From Lachnospiraceae bacterium (GTDB taxonomy: Bacteria; Bacillota; Clostridia; Lachnospirales; Lachnospiraceae), in assembly GCA_910575255.1 (NCBI GenBank), contig CAJTEM010000007.1, forward strand, positions 113,175 to 177,174: a stretch of DNA of 64,000 nucleotides, in the 5' to 3' direction. Shown here piece after piece: positions 36,421-45,540 of the stretch. The notes beneath the pieces are model-generated. The model saw only the letters and a list, made by a program, of their open reading frames with translations, was not told the DNA's origin and did no database searches. Every line of letters starts with the position of its first letter. Position 1 is the stretch's first letter. Both the position numbers and the translations under genes were made by a program.

Positions 36421-36880
36421 GTAAGCGCCTAAATGTTGGGCGGATTGAATAGCCCCATTTGTTACCCCATAATAGCAGAGAGTAGATTTTTGCTGCTTGT
36501 TCTTTCAACAATAACCCTACTGTTAGAAGTTCACTACATTATGGAGGTACTCTATGGCCCAACCCAGAGCAAACCGCCGCTCACAGGATGAGTGGTTTCA
36601 ATTGATCCAGGAATGTCGCAGCAGCGGTCTGAGCGACCGTACCTGGTGCGAACAGCATGGCATTTTGGTCAGCTCTTTCTACAACGCGGTAAAACGCCTT
36701 AGAAAGAGTGCATGCGTCATTCCTCTTTCTTCTAACAGAAGAACATATGCGCTGGATCTTACTTCTGCCGGCCAACAGGAGGCAGTCCGGATTGATATAT
36801 GCGCGGATCCTTATCCGGAAGCAGTTCCACCTGCAAAGCTGATGTGTCCTGCGCCGCACCTTGACAATTCAGCAGCAAGC
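36421..36880 (+). mobile_element. IS66-family insertion sequence remnant (left end)
   Basis: The left tip begins GTAAGCGCC at 36421, the typical IS66 terminal motif, followed by the tnpA accessory gene. The rest of the IS (tnpB, tnpC, right end) is missing; homology seems to stop near 36880, where the frame runs into unrelated sequence beside the ABC permease gene. Confidence 0.65.
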
Positions 36881-37081
36881 CCAAACGGAATCCCCCTCCA
36901 GAATCAAAATTGTTCCATCCAGATTTTGCACACAAATACGCAACAGATAAACTGTATCCTCTCTAATTTTCTCCCTTGTTTTTTTGCCACAAACAGGGCA
37001 ACGTATCCATTCCGTTTTTTTCATAATCTGTTCATCTCATTTACATCATTGTATCATCCCGTAAAACCTCAGCTAAATTGA
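36554..37081 (+). pseudogene. IS66 TnpA accessory protein, 3' end replaced
   Basis: The first about 105 residues (MAQPRANRRSQDEWFQLIQ, LSDRTWCEQHGI, FYNAVKRLRK) match the small DNA-binding TnpA accessory protein of clostridial IS66 elements. After about HLDNS the frame reads into non-homologous AT-rich DNA and ends inside the 3' part of the convergent ABC permease gene, so the protein is chimeric. TnpB and the transposase are not present. Confidence 0.7.
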
Positions 37082-39254
37082 TTTTGCGTATATTACGCCA
37101 ACCAAGGTAATACGCAAATGCCACAGTTCCCCAAATAGCCAGCATAAAAATCATAATCGGAATGATTGGTGCTTCGGCAAGAAAGGTTCCCACTTCAACA
37201 TAGCTCGTCTTCAGCAAATACCCTACTGCAACAACTGCCAACGGAAGAGTAATTAAAATCGGACGCCCTGCAATGGTAAGTGCCTCCACGCAGAACATTT
37301 TTTTGATTTCCCCTTGTGTCATTCCAACAGACATATACCTTGCAAATTCTCTTTTTCTCTGGCGGACAAAGCCCAGCGTATTAGAAAATACATTTCCAAT
37401 GCCAATAACTGCAAGCAGGACACAGAAGCCGCCAAATATTGCCATCATCCCTTGTATCTGTTTATCGTTCACTTCTACTTCCTGAATACGGTTCTCACTT
37501 TCTACCTTATAGTTTCCCGCAATAAGGCTTTCCACCTGCCCCTGCAAAGCATTCAATTCCTCTAAAGTCACATTTTCCCTGCCAAGCATACAGATATAGG
37601 TGTCTTCCTCACTACCTCCAATCTGTTCCTTGATTTCTTTCCACAAAGATACCGGAATAAAATGCACCAGTTCATAATAATCAAGCGTTGCGTATTCCTC
37701 CCTTAAAACAGGTACTTTCTCCGTATAGGACAAAACAGGAATCTCTGCTGTCAATTCTTCATTGCCGGACTGTCTTAAAATGCTTACCTCATTTTCCCCT
37801 TTCACATAAGGCACATATTGTGGATGCCTGAAATCCGGATTTGTAACATCGCGTATCTGATTCCATATCACTGCCCCATCAAGCTGCGGTGTGATACCAA
37901 TCTGTTCACAATACGCTAAAAAACTCGCATCATCCAGTATGACAATGGGAACATTTACAAGCCATCCCCCGTCTGTCTCTCTCACATAATTATCCCCAGC
38001 TGATGCAAAACCGCCAAAAGATTTCATATCTTCACTTATTTCATCCTCTGCAATGATTCTTTTTGCCATTGCCCTCTGATATACAATAGCACTTCTTATT
38101 TCAGGAATCTCCTGCATTTTTTGTGTTTCACGAAAAGAATCCACATCCGTGTCCTTTACTGTAACCATAATATCCCAAACACCCTGATAACGTTCAAAAT
38201 AAGTTTCCCTTGTGCTGATTCCTGAAAGTGCAAAAAAGGACTGCATAATGGTAAAGGCAAGAAAAGAAAATATCAGACTGAGCGATGCTGTCCGTAAGGC
38301 TCTTTTCTGTGCTTTCAATGCTCCGCCTGCCAATTCTCCTTCCAATCCAAAAAGGCAGGTAAGCAGCGGAGATTTTTTCTTACGCTTTAACTGTAATTCG
38401 CCTGTATTTTTAATCGCTTCAAGCGGCGTCAGTCTGCTTAATTTTCTGGCTGGCATCCATGCGGAAATCCATATTGTCACCACTGTCAAAAGAAGTGTCG
38501 CCACTAAGACTAACGGATGATAGCCAAAGACTGCTTCATGCCTGCCTGCCACACCACTCCCCAGTAAACCATTCACCATATGTATAATCCCCATACTGAT
38601 CAGAATGCCGAGCAGATTCCCAATTAAAATCGGCAGAATACATAATGCAGCCGCTTCCTGCAAAAGACATGACCGTATCTGTTTTGGCGTGGCTCCAATA
38701 CTGGAAAAAATACCAAACTGATGAATTCTGGCATTCATAGACACTGCAAAAGAATTATGTATTACAATAATTAATGAAAAAGAGGCAATTCCAGCTATCA
38801 GTATAAACAGCGGAAAAAGCAATCTTGGTGCACTGTCCTGCGGATCACGTATCATATACATTGCCAGAAGTTCATGGTTATAAATAACCTTTTCTGATGA
38901 AACTCCCAAAGTTTCGGCAATCTGTAACGTATTGTCAAGAACAGCCCCCATGTCATCAAAATAAATATCTATCATGGTTTCCGGAATCTGCGCTTCCTTT
39001 TCATTTATAACTACATCTTTTACATTAGCAAAATTCTTTATGGATTCAATATCTTCCTGAGTAAATTCCCCGACAATCCTGCTCTGCCAGCCGCCTTCTT
39101 CCTGTTCAATGCTTTCAATTTGGTACTTCCATGCGTTATAAAATAACCCTAAAAGCAGCGATAACAGCAAAGCTGATATAAATGCCGCTATCATAACAGA
39201 CATGCCCGATGAACGGTTATTTTTAATATAGCCTGATGAATAATCTTTCCACAT
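37041..39254 (-). CDS. FtsX-family ABC transporter permease (antimicrobial peptide type)
   Basis: This 737-residue protein has an N-terminal membrane segment, two FtsX-type four-helix regions (about 145-280 and 610-730) and a large extracellular part (about 340-600). ARIHQFGIFSSIGATPKQI is the conserved FtsX loop. It is encoded 6 bp after the matching ATPase and near a two-component system, an arrangement typical of peptide-antibiotic resistance or bacteriocin immunity exporters carried on mobile elements. Unlike BceB it has two near-symmetrical FtsX regions. The substrate is unknown. Confidence 0.88.
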   Translation of the reverse strand: MWKDYSSGYIKNNRSSGMSVMIAAFISALLLSLLLGLFYNAWKYQIESIEQEEGGWQSRIVGEFTQEDIESIKNFANVKDVVINEKEAQIPETMIDIYFDDMGAVLDNTLQIAETLGVSSEKVIYNHELLAMYMIRDPQDSAPRLLFPLFILIAGIASFSLIIVIHNSFAVSMNARIHQFGIFSSIGATPKQIRSCLLQEAAALCILPILIGNLLGILISMGIIHMVNGLLGSGVAGRHEAVFGYHPLVLVATLLLTVVTIWISAWMPARKLSRLTPLEAIKNTGELQLKRKKKSPLLTCLFGLEGELAGGALKAQKRALRTASLSLIFSFLAFTIMQSFFALSGISTRETYFERYQGVWDIMVTVKDTDVDSFRETQKMQEIPEIRSAIVYQRAMAKRIIAEDEISEDMKSFGGFASAGDNYVRETDGGWLVNVPIVILDDASFLAYCEQIGITPQLDGAVIWNQIRDVTNPDFRHPQYVPYVKGENEVSILRQSGNEELTAEIPVLSYTEKVPVLREEYATLDYYELVHFIPVSLWKEIKEQIGGSEEDTYICMLGRENVTLEELNALQGQVESLIAGNYKVESENRIQEVEVNDKQIQGMMAIFGGFCVLLAVIGIGNVFSNTLGFVRQRKREFARYMSVGMTQGEIKKMFCVEALTIAGRPILITLPLAVVAVGYLLKTSYVEVGTFLAEAPIIPIMIFMLAIWGTVAFAYYLGWRNIRKINLAEVLRDDTMM

Positions 39255-39260
39255 TGCCCA

Positions 39261-39941
39261 TTACCTCCGCTTCTCATCGCTTATGATATGCCCATCCTCT
39301 ATGGTTATGATACGGTCTGCTTCTAAAGCCACCTTCTCATCATGGGTAATCAATACAATCGTCTGTTCCAAATTACGGTTGGATAATTTCAGCATATCAA
39401 TAATTTCTTTGGAATTTTTCTGATCCAGATTTCCAGTCGGCTCGTCTGCCAAAAGCAAAGCCGGGCGATAAATCAGGGAACGTGCTATGGCAACCCTTTG
39501 CTGCTGCCCGCCTGACAACTGGTTTGGCAAGGCTTCAAGCCGTTCAGCAATGCCAAGTGAACGGACGATCTTTTCAAAATACTCTTTATTTGGTTTCTTC
39601 TTATCAAGGGCAAGCGGCATAAGAATGTTTTTTTGTACGGTAAGCGTTGGAATCAGGTTATAGAACTGATACACCAAACCCACTTTTCTTCTGCGGAAAA
39701 TCGCTGCCTGTGTCTGATTCAGTTTTGACAAATCCGTTCCGTCTATTGTAACTTTTCCGCTTGTAGGTTTATCCACGCTTCCCAGAATATGCAGCAGTGT
39801 AGATTTACCTGAACCGGACGCTCCAATAATCGCCACAAATTCTCCCTTGCCCACCGCCAAATCAATTCCATCCAGTGCAGCCACCTGATTATTGCCGGAG
39901 CCATACGTTTTACAAACTCCTTCACAAGTTAAGATATTCAT
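39261..39941 (-). CDS. ABC transporter ATP-binding protein (MacB/LolD type)
   Basis: This 226-residue ATPase has Walker [11 protein letters not shown] near residue 36, Q-loop [11 protein letters not shown], signature [15 protein letters not shown] near 142, Walker [13 protein letters not shown] and the H-loop LITHDE. It belongs to the lipoprotein/peptide export subfamily and pairs with the FtsX-type permease gene that follows after 6 bp. Transcription is probably driven by the promoter at 40044-40075. Confidence 0.95.
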   Translation of the reverse strand: MNILTCEGVCKTYGSGNNQVAALDGIDLAVGKGEFVAIIGASGSGKSTLLHILGSVDKPTSGKVTIDGTDLSKLNQTQAAIFRRRKVGLVYQFYNLIPTLTVQKNILMPLALDKKKPNKEYFEKIVRSLGIAERLEALPNQLSGGQQQRVAIARSLIYRPALLLADEPTGNLDQKNSKEIIDMLKLSNRNLEQTIVLITHDEKVALEADRIITIEDGHIISDEKRR

Positions 39942-40043
39942 TTTAGTTTCCTCCTTATGGATGATTTAAATTTTTACGCTTGCAGCAAAGCTGCCCGTTA
40001 GTTTGTAAACTTTGTTCCTGCAGGCAAACTGTTTACAAGCTAT

Positions 40044-40075
40044 ATTGTACCAAATGAAAGTTACAACTTAGTAAC
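40044..40075 (-). promoter_or_regulatory. activator-type promoter of the ABC exporter genes
   Basis: A GTTAC-N6-GTAAC motif (40060-40075) lies exactly 11 bases upstream of a -10 TACAAT (40044-40049), where a -35 box would normally be. The same arrangement occurs at 42013-42044, upstream of the two-component genes. It is a likely binding site for the OmpR-type regulator. Confidence 0.65.
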
Positions 40076-40097
40076 TGCAGAAGAATTGATATTAAAT

Positions 40098-41315
40098 CTA
40101 TTGCTTATATAACCGGATTTCAAAACATGCACCGCCATTCGGCAGATTTTTAGCCCTTATTGTTCCATTTTGATGTTCTATAATCTCTTTTGACAATGCT
40201 AAGCCTATTCCAATGCCGCTGTTACGGATATTGTCTCCCACACTTGCATTCTGTCCCCGATAAAACCGCTTAAAAAGATGTGGAATATCTTCTTTGGCAA
40301 ATCCATCTCCCTCATCCCAAATAAATATTTCCGTATATAAAGGATTCTGCCCATAAGAGCAATGAACTGTTCCGCCCGTATTATGCTCCATACAGTTTTT
40401 CATTACATTCATAATTGCTTCCATAGTCCAGTCTAAATCGGCTGTTGTTACCATCTCCCCTAATTCCGGAATATCAATGGAAGTGCCAGAATCTACAAAT
40501 AATTCCTGCAAATTGTCTGCCGCAAGGACAAGCACAGTAAAAACATCCACATCTTCTTTTTGAAACATCAATGTACCTGCATCAAGGCGGGATAAAACAA
40601 GCAGGGATTCTTCTAAATGGATAAGTCTGATTAACTGTTTCTTTATCTGTTCCATCTTTTCTTTTTCATATTCGTTTTTCATTGGTATTTCAGATAATGT
40701 TTGCAGTGATAAAGAAATTGCAGTGATAGGAGTTTTTATCTGATGTGCAATATTTGATAAATTCTCAGCAAAATCATTTTTTGCCTGTACTGCGGCATCC
40801 TTTGTCTGGTAAAGAAATGTCACTGTCTTATATATTTCGTCTTCCAATTTAGAAAAAATATCTTCTCCTGAAGCAGAGAGGACAACCGCTTTTCCAATAT
40901 TAACTTGTTCCAAATAATCTGACAGTGCCTCTATTCGTTTCGCTTCTGTTTTGTTACGGAATACAAAAGTAATAACAAAGAGGAAGATTCCTGCCAAAAA
41001 CCCTGTTATTGCAAATATAATATGATATGTAATAGCAGAATCCGAAAAATCAGATATGCGATATCCTAAAACAGATAAGACATTATTCACTGCCACACCA
41101 TCGACATTTCCGCCCGTATATTCTTTCAATGCAGCAGAAACTATATTCATCATTTCTGGCTCTTGTTCCAACACTTCGCCACAGATAACATTTACCAAAT
41201 CAAATTGAAGCCTGCTGTAGTAACGAGAAACCAGCATTGCTGTAACAGCAGAAGAAATCAAGCTGACGGCTACTACAAATCCAAATATAATCACAAAGTT
41301 TTTTCTTCCACTCAT
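40098..41315 (-). CDS. sensor histidine kinase
   Basis: This 405-residue protein has two membrane segments (about 9-28 and 98-120) around an extracellular region of about 70 residues. The HisKA motif is FAENLSNIAHQIKTPITAI near 185, followed by HATPase motifs (NCMEHN, DEGDGFAKED, GIGIGLALSKEI). Its ATG overlaps the stop of the response regulator gene. It probably senses the peptide exported by the neighbouring ABC transporter. The extracellular loop is longer than in BceS-type kinases, so direct ligand sensing is possible. Confidence 0.92.
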   Translation of the reverse strand: MSGRKNFVIIFGFVVAVSLISSAVTAMLVSRYYSRLQFDLVNVICGEVLEQEPEMMNIVSAALKEYTGGNVDGVAVNNVLSVLGYRISDFSDSAITYHIIFAITGFLAGIFLFVITFVFRNKTEAKRIEALSDYLEQVNIGKAVVLSASGEDIFSKLEDEIYKTVTFLYQTKDAAVQAKNDFAENLSNIAHQIKTPITAISLSLQTLSEIPMKNEYEKEKMEQIKKQLIRLIHLEESLLVLSRLDAGTLMFQKEDVDVFTVLVLAADNLQELFVDSGTSIDIPELGEMVTTADLDWTMEAIMNVMKNCMEHNTGGTVHCSYGQNPLYTEIFIWDEGDGFAKEDIPHLFKRFYRGQNASVGDNIRNSGIGIGLALSKEIIEHQNGTIRAKNLPNGGACFEIRLYKQ

Positions 41316-41983
41316 ATGGTATCCTCCATACGGTATCCCACACTTCTAATTGTTTTCAAACAGGACGGCTGGTGCAGTTTGTCCCGCAGCCGTTTCATAG
41401 TAACTGTCAATGTATGGTCATTCACGTAGTTTCCATTTACATCCCATACCTGTTCTAAGATTTTTTCCCTGGTAACAATCCTTCCTTTATTCTGCAAGAG
41501 ATACAAAAGCAGCCCATACTCTGATACGCTTAAATCTATTTCTTCCATGCCACAAGAAACTGTCCTGCGGTTTAAATCTATCTTGATTCCATCGCAGGAC
41601 AGGTACTGCACCGCCACATTGCCCGTTCTTCTAAGTACCGCCTGAATCCTTGAATACAATACGCTTAATTCAAAAGGCTTTACTACATAATCATCCGCAC
41701 CATTTTGAAAACCTGAAACGATATCCTGGGAATCATCCCGAACCGTAAGGAAAATAATCGGCAGTTCCTTCCATCTGCCACGTATCCATTGACAAAGACT
41801 ATCCCCACGACCATCCGGCATATTCCAATCCAACAAAATAACCGTTGGCACATGAATTTCCAAAGCTCGTCTGACCTCTGAAATCGTATTATATATTACT
41901 ACCTTAAAGTTTTTCTGTTCCAGATATCTTTTTACAACACCTGCAATATGAGCGTCATCCTCAGCATAAAATAATTCGATCAT
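41312..41983 (-). CDS. OmpR-family response regulator
   Basis: The start was set at ATG 41983 behind AGGTGG; a TTG two codons earlier is also open. The 223-residue protein has a receiver domain (ELFYAEDDAHIAG, Asp in VILLDWNMPDGRGD near residue 52, Lys in DDYVVKPFEL) and a winged-helix DNA-binding domain (LSVSEYGLLLYLLQNKGRIV, WDVNGNYVNDHTLTVTMKRLRDKL, in parts). It is co-transcribed with the kinase. The 11-bp-period motif at its own promoter and at the exporter promoter suggests it activates both. Confidence 0.94.
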   Translation of the reverse strand: MIELFYAEDDAHIAGVVKRYLEQKNFKVVIYNTISEVRRALEIHVPTVILLDWNMPDGRGDSLCQWIRGRWKELPIIFLTVRDDSQDIVSGFQNGADDYVVKPFELSVLYSRIQAVLRRTGNVAVQYLSCDGIKIDLNRRTVSCGMEEIDLSVSEYGLLLYLLQNKGRIVTREKILEQVWDVNGNYVNDHTLTVTMKRLRDKLHQPSCLKTIRSVGYRMEDTI

Positions 41984-42012
41984 TTTCAATAAACCACCTA
42001 TTTTTTATTTTT

Positions 42013-42044
42013 ATTATACCAGAAAAATGTTACAACTTAGTTAC
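42013..42044 (-). promoter_or_regulatory. activator-type promoter of the two-component genes
   Basis: On the minus strand GTAAC-N6-GTAAC (42029-42044) is followed after 11 bases by -10 TATAAT (42013-42018). This is the same layout as at the ABC genes. The two half-sites are direct repeats spaced 11 bp centre to centre, as usual for OmpR-family regulators. Confidence 0.65.
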
Positions 42045-42136
42045 TCACTCTCCATACAATAAAAGCTCTTTTACTGCATCATGGAATCCCGTTCCATTCC
42101 TTATACTTTTATATCTCGGAAAACTAACCCAATTTG

Positions 42137-42171
42137 TTAGAAAGGCTCTGCATTACACAGAGCCTTTCTAA
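42137..42171. terminator. symmetric stem-loop
   Basis: A perfect 14-bp stem, TTAGAAAGGCTCTG with CAGAGCCTTTCTAA, has a 7-base loop and lies between the small hypothetical gene at 42218 and the regulator promoter. It is a probable terminator for the minus-strand gene. Confidence 0.6.
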
Positions 42172-42217
42172 TCTTTAATTGTCCACTAACTACTGTCCTT
42201 TTCCCACAAAAATAGTA

Positions 42218-42586
42218 TTACAGATATATCCCTGCCACTTTAGCAAAATTAGCTTTTCTTACGATAAGTTCCGACTGTTTTTCTTTTAACAGGCTTTCAA
42301 ATATGCCTTTGTAGCCTTTCTCCAACATCGGAGTGCCTTTTGCCAGTAAATACAGCTTTGTATTCAGCCATTCCTCCCACAAGCCCTCAAATAACGCTAC
42401 GCTGTCCGTAAAGGTTATTGCATCCTCGAAACCATGTGGCGGTATGTAATATTTCAGCACCACAAAACCATATCTTCCGACATCAGCCACTACAATATCT
42501 GCCATATCGTATAGCTCCGCAAACGCATCAGCCACCCTTTGACACTTTGCCCGTTCTTCCTCTGTGATATAAATTTTCTTTTCCAT
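42218..42586 (-). CDS. conserved conjugative-element hypothetical protein
   Basis: This 122-residue protein, MEKKIYITEEERAKCQRV and onward, contains DIVVADVGRYGFVVLKYY and LWEEWLNTKLYLLAKGTP. Similar proteins occur in Firmicutes integrative elements, to my recollection, without a known function. There is no signal peptide or membrane segment, and it is rich in acidic and aromatic residues. It lies between remnants of a conjugation module and the exporter cluster. Confidence 0.7.
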   Translation of the reverse strand: MEKKIYITEEERAKCQRVADAFAELYDMADIVVADVGRYGFVVLKYYIPPHGFEDAITFTDSVALFEGLWEEWLNTKLYLLAKGTPMLEKGYKGIFESLLKEKQSELIVRKANFAKVAGIYL

Positions 42587-42688
42587 ATTGCTTTACCTCG
42601 CTTCTTATAAAATTTTACCATATCCATTTTATAAGAACCACCTGCACACCAGCTTTTATTCCTCTTGTTTTTGGCAAAACCCACTTTA

Positions 42689-42790
42689 CTAACAATTCAC
42701 TTCCCCGAACATATTTGACAGGTTTCCGTTAATCGCCCCGATTAAAAGCTCCTTTAGCCATTCGTTAATGGCTTCAAATATGCTCTCCAT
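42689..42790 (-). pseudogene. truncated conjugal transfer membrane protein (TrbL/VirB6-like N-terminus)
   Basis: A 33-residue frame, MESIFEAINEWLKELLIGA and on to NLSNMFG, equals the first residues of the large membrane protein that follows Maff2 in Tn1549-type conjugation modules. The rest is deleted. The start has GGAGG upstream, as in the intact modules. Confidence 0.65.
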
Positions 42791-42808
42791 AAGCGGCTAC
42801 CTCCCGGA

Positions 42809-42877
42809 TTATCCGAACAGCCCGGAAAGCAGCGGGATTAAGGTCGTGCCGATAAGGGCAACGCCGCCGCCCGCCAT
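42809..42877 (-). pseudogene. C-terminal fragment of Maff2 family conjugation protein
   Basis: QLMAGGGVALIGTTLIPLL and SGLFG is the C-terminus of the small Maff2 membrane protein of Tn1549-type elements. Its upstream part is lost at an inverted-repeat junction. It sits directly before the TrbL-like fragment, as in the intact gene order. Confidence 0.6.
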
Positions 42878-42932
42878 AAGCTGTGTTATCCCCAATTAGT
42901 AGGAACAATACAGCTTTCTGGCGGGCGGCGGC
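42863..42932. repeat. inverted repeat at the conjugation-module scar
   Basis: GCCGCCGCCCGCC..AAGCTG (42863-42883) recurs inverted at 42911-42932 with a 27-base loop. One arm is coding sequence of Maff2; the other lies toward the serine recombinase gene. It probably marks the breakpoint that removed the rest of the module. Confidence 0.7.
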
Positions 42933-42986
42933 ACGTCAAGAAATATATATGGAGCTTTTAAGAATCCCCCCGGAGCGGGGGAGCGG

Positions 42987-44021
42987 TCAGCCTGTGACCT
43001 GCTCCACTTCCGGTATGGGTTTGAGATTAAAATGAATTTCGATAGAAATGTGTCTTGTTTTGTCGCTGTCTATGGTTTCATGGACAACGATTTCTTTAAT
43101 CAGGCGGTTTAAGGTGGAAGCGTCCAGCTCGGTGATGTCCCGGTATTCCTGTATGGATTCCACCCACTGCCTTGCGTCCACGGCAAGCCGGATTTCATCG
43201 GCAAGGCGTTTCCGTCCTTCCTCAACCTTGGCTTTTAATTCCACCTGTTCTTTCTGCGTCTTTTCCAGCAGGAGATTGAAGTTTTCTTCTGTGATTCGTC
43301 CGGCTACTGCTTCACTGTCTGTCAGGGCAGCGGCGGCGCACTCCCGGATTTTGTTCAACACAAGGGAATAGAGCGTGTCAAACTCAACCCGGTGCTGTGT
43401 GCAGTGCTGCTTCCCATAGGCATTATAGGTCTTGCAGGAGAAAATCCGCTTCGGGAACTTCTCATGCGTGGTGCGGATAGTGAGAGCCTTTCCGCACTCC
43501 CCGCATTTTATCAGCCCTGCAAAGAGGTTGATTTCCCCGGATTTGCCCGGTCGCTGGCGGGATTTCAGTTTTTCCTGCACAATCGCAAAGTCCTTTTTGT
43601 CCACCAGCGGCTCATGCGTCCCCTCCACCACAATCCAGTCCTCCGGCTTCTTGTCCCGGATAGTGCCGATTTTAAAGCGGTACTCGGTCTTTTGGGAAGC
43701 GATTGCGCCGGTGTAGACGGGGTTCATCAGGATTTCCTTAATCACGGAGAAGTCCCAGACGTACCGCCCGTTTTCCGGGTCTTTCTTTTCCCATTTGGTG
43801 CGGATGTTCCGGTGTCCCCGCTTCCGGTTCCACCATGTCGGGCAGGGGTGCTTTTCTTCCTCCAGCCTGCGCCGGATGTAGTTGGGGCCGTGGCCGTCCA
43901 GCGCATACCCGAAAATCAGCCGGACAACCGGGGCGGTTTCCCCGTCAATGAGAAGGTGGTTCTTGTCCTCCGGGTCTTTCTTGTAGCCAAACGGGGCGAT
44001 ACAGCCGTAGAGCCGCCCCAA
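42987..44021 (-). pseudogene. large serine recombinase without catalytic domain
   Basis: This 344-residue frame contains the recombinase domain (FGYALDGHGPNYIRRRLEE), the zinc ribbon (LIKCGECGKAL ... IFSCKTYNAYGKQHCTQH), a coiled coil and the C-terminal DUF4368-like end of a large serine recombinase, which is normally 520-560 residues long. The resolvase domain with the catalytic Ser is missing upstream, where the sequence (to 44220) shows no homology to it. It cannot recombine DNA on its own. Confidence 0.85.
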
Positions 44022-44253
44022 AATCCCCCTTGGTATTACAGGCAGGGCAGACTATGCCCTGTGAGATTGTTGTGTTTCGGTGTTCATTTTTGCCGGTTCC
44101 TTCTGCTGTCGTTCCTGCCCCCGTCTTTGGCGGCGTTTCGCTCCGCTTGGTACGCTCGTTCTGGTCAGGGTTCCTCCGTTTCCCTGCCGGAAGTCGTTGC
44201 GCTACATCGCCGGGGAGCATATCCCATACAGGCCGGTCATTCGATTGGAATAA

Positions 44254-45006
44254 TCCATCGATGAACTGCCTATATCATAGGACATTTTTGCGGCTCTCGG
44301 AAGCTATGAAAATGATAAGAACAACAATAAAGAAATCAACCACGGGAGCCTTTTGAAGCTGGCAAAGTTTTATGGTGTATCTGTGGATTATATCCTGTGC
44401 CTGACAGAGAACAGGGAGCAGGCCAACACGCCTTTATCAGAACTGCATTTGAGTGATGAAATGGTTGTGCTTCTGAAAAGCGGACGGATTAACAACCGCC
44501 TGCTGTGTGAGCTTGCCACCCACAAAGATTTTATAAAGTTTCTGGCTGACATTGAGGTTTATGTGGATGGGATTGCTTCCATGCAGATTCAGAACCTCAA
44601 TTCCCTTGTTGATACTGTCCGGCACGAAATTATAGAACGCTACCGCCCTGGAGAAGATGACCCGTACCTCCGGATTTTACAGGCTGCACATATTGAGAAT
44701 GACGAATATTTCAGCCACATGATACAGGATGATATAAGCGCAATCGTCCGTGACATCCGTGCCGCACACAAGTCTGACAGTGAGAGTGCGCCGCCAACCA
44801 CCATTGCCGAAGAATTGAAGCGGGATTTAGAGGATGTCGCAAATTTTAAGGGAAGCCCTCTTGAAAAGCAGGCTGCGCTTTACTGCAAGCGGCTGGGTAT
44901 CAATTATAACAAGCTGTCTGATGTGGAATTCCGGCAGCTTGTACATATCCTTGAAAAATCGAAATTCTTCAAAAGCTATGTCAGCCAGAGGAAGAAACGG
45001 AAATAG
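44254..45006 (+). pseudogene. XRE-family regulator, N-terminus broken
   Basis: The conserved end of an XRE helix-turn-helix (KLAKFYGVSVDYILCLTE) is followed by a 190-residue helical domain seen in mobile-element regulators. In the same frame upstream, IDELPIS is followed by a TAG (44278-44280) and then DIFAALGSYENDKNNNKE, and the helix-turn-helix core is absent. The largest intact frame is 44353-45006 (217 residues). It is adjacent to the decapitated recombinase, so both may have lost sequence in one event. Confidence 0.65.
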
Positions 45007-45007
45007 G

Positions 45008-45046
45008 AAATGCCGTTGCTTGGGATTTTTCCATGCAACGGCATTT
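45008..45046 (+). terminator. terminator after the XRE remnant
   Basis: AAATGCCGTTGC pairs perfectly with GCAACGGCATTT over a 15-base loop, with a short T tract. Confidence 0.65.
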
Positions 45047-45083
45047 TCCAGAGTTTTTATTCCATTTTTACTTGCACATAAAA

Positions 45084-45503
45084 TCAAAACCACATAGACG
45101 GAGTATCTTTGAATTGTGGGACATTCCCATTTTGATAAGGGTCATAGTTGTCTGTATTGCAGCCAAATTCTTTTAAGGATTGTATTCGCCCATCCTGCGC
45201 CCACTTAATGAGAGAAATTCCATCAAATGCTTCAACCTTCCCATCGTCCACCGTATTTTTAAAATACCATTCTACAACCGTTTGGTTTCCTTTATGGAAA
45301 TACTGTTTAATATCCCATTGGAGAACTGTGCTACGCCTGTTCCATTCATCAAACCATAGTTTTATTTTTAATGGGCCATGATACTCCGGCCCCCAGCTTT
45401 CAGTGTAAACAGCATTTTCAGAGAATATATCCAATATACCTAAATCACACTTTTTCAGCCACATATCAAACCATAGCCGAATGGTTTCTTCTCGTTTTTC
45501 CAT
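45084..45503 (-). CDS. SnoaL/NTF2-like protein
   Basis: The start was set at 45503 (MEKREETIRLWFDMWL), with AAGGGG seven bases upstream; the longer frame overlaps the MBL gene. The 139-residue protein has the nuclear-transport-factor-2 fold pattern of SnoaL-like proteins (FSENAVYTESWGPEYHG, VVEWYFKNTVDDGKVEAFDGISLI). These are small enzymes or binding proteins of varied function. It follows the MBL hydrolase and tautomerase genes on the same strand, so a small detoxification or catabolic cargo is likely. Confidence 0.75.
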   Translation of the reverse strand: MEKREETIRLWFDMWLKKCDLGILDIFSENAVYTESWGPEYHGPLKIKLWFDEWNRRSTVLQWDIKQYFHKGNQTVVEWYFKNTVDDGKVEAFDGISLIKWAQDGRIQSLKEFGCNTDNYDPYQNGNVPQFKDTPSMWF

Positions 45504-45540
45504 GAAATCCCCTTTCCCGTTTTCTTCCGCTAATCCCGTT

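Noticed and set aside
43945..44220. 91-residue minus-strand frame before the truncated recombinase
   Set aside because: It has a basic, low-complexity composition, overlaps the recombinase frame and has no recognisable family. It may be the tail of a lost element gene but cannot be supported.
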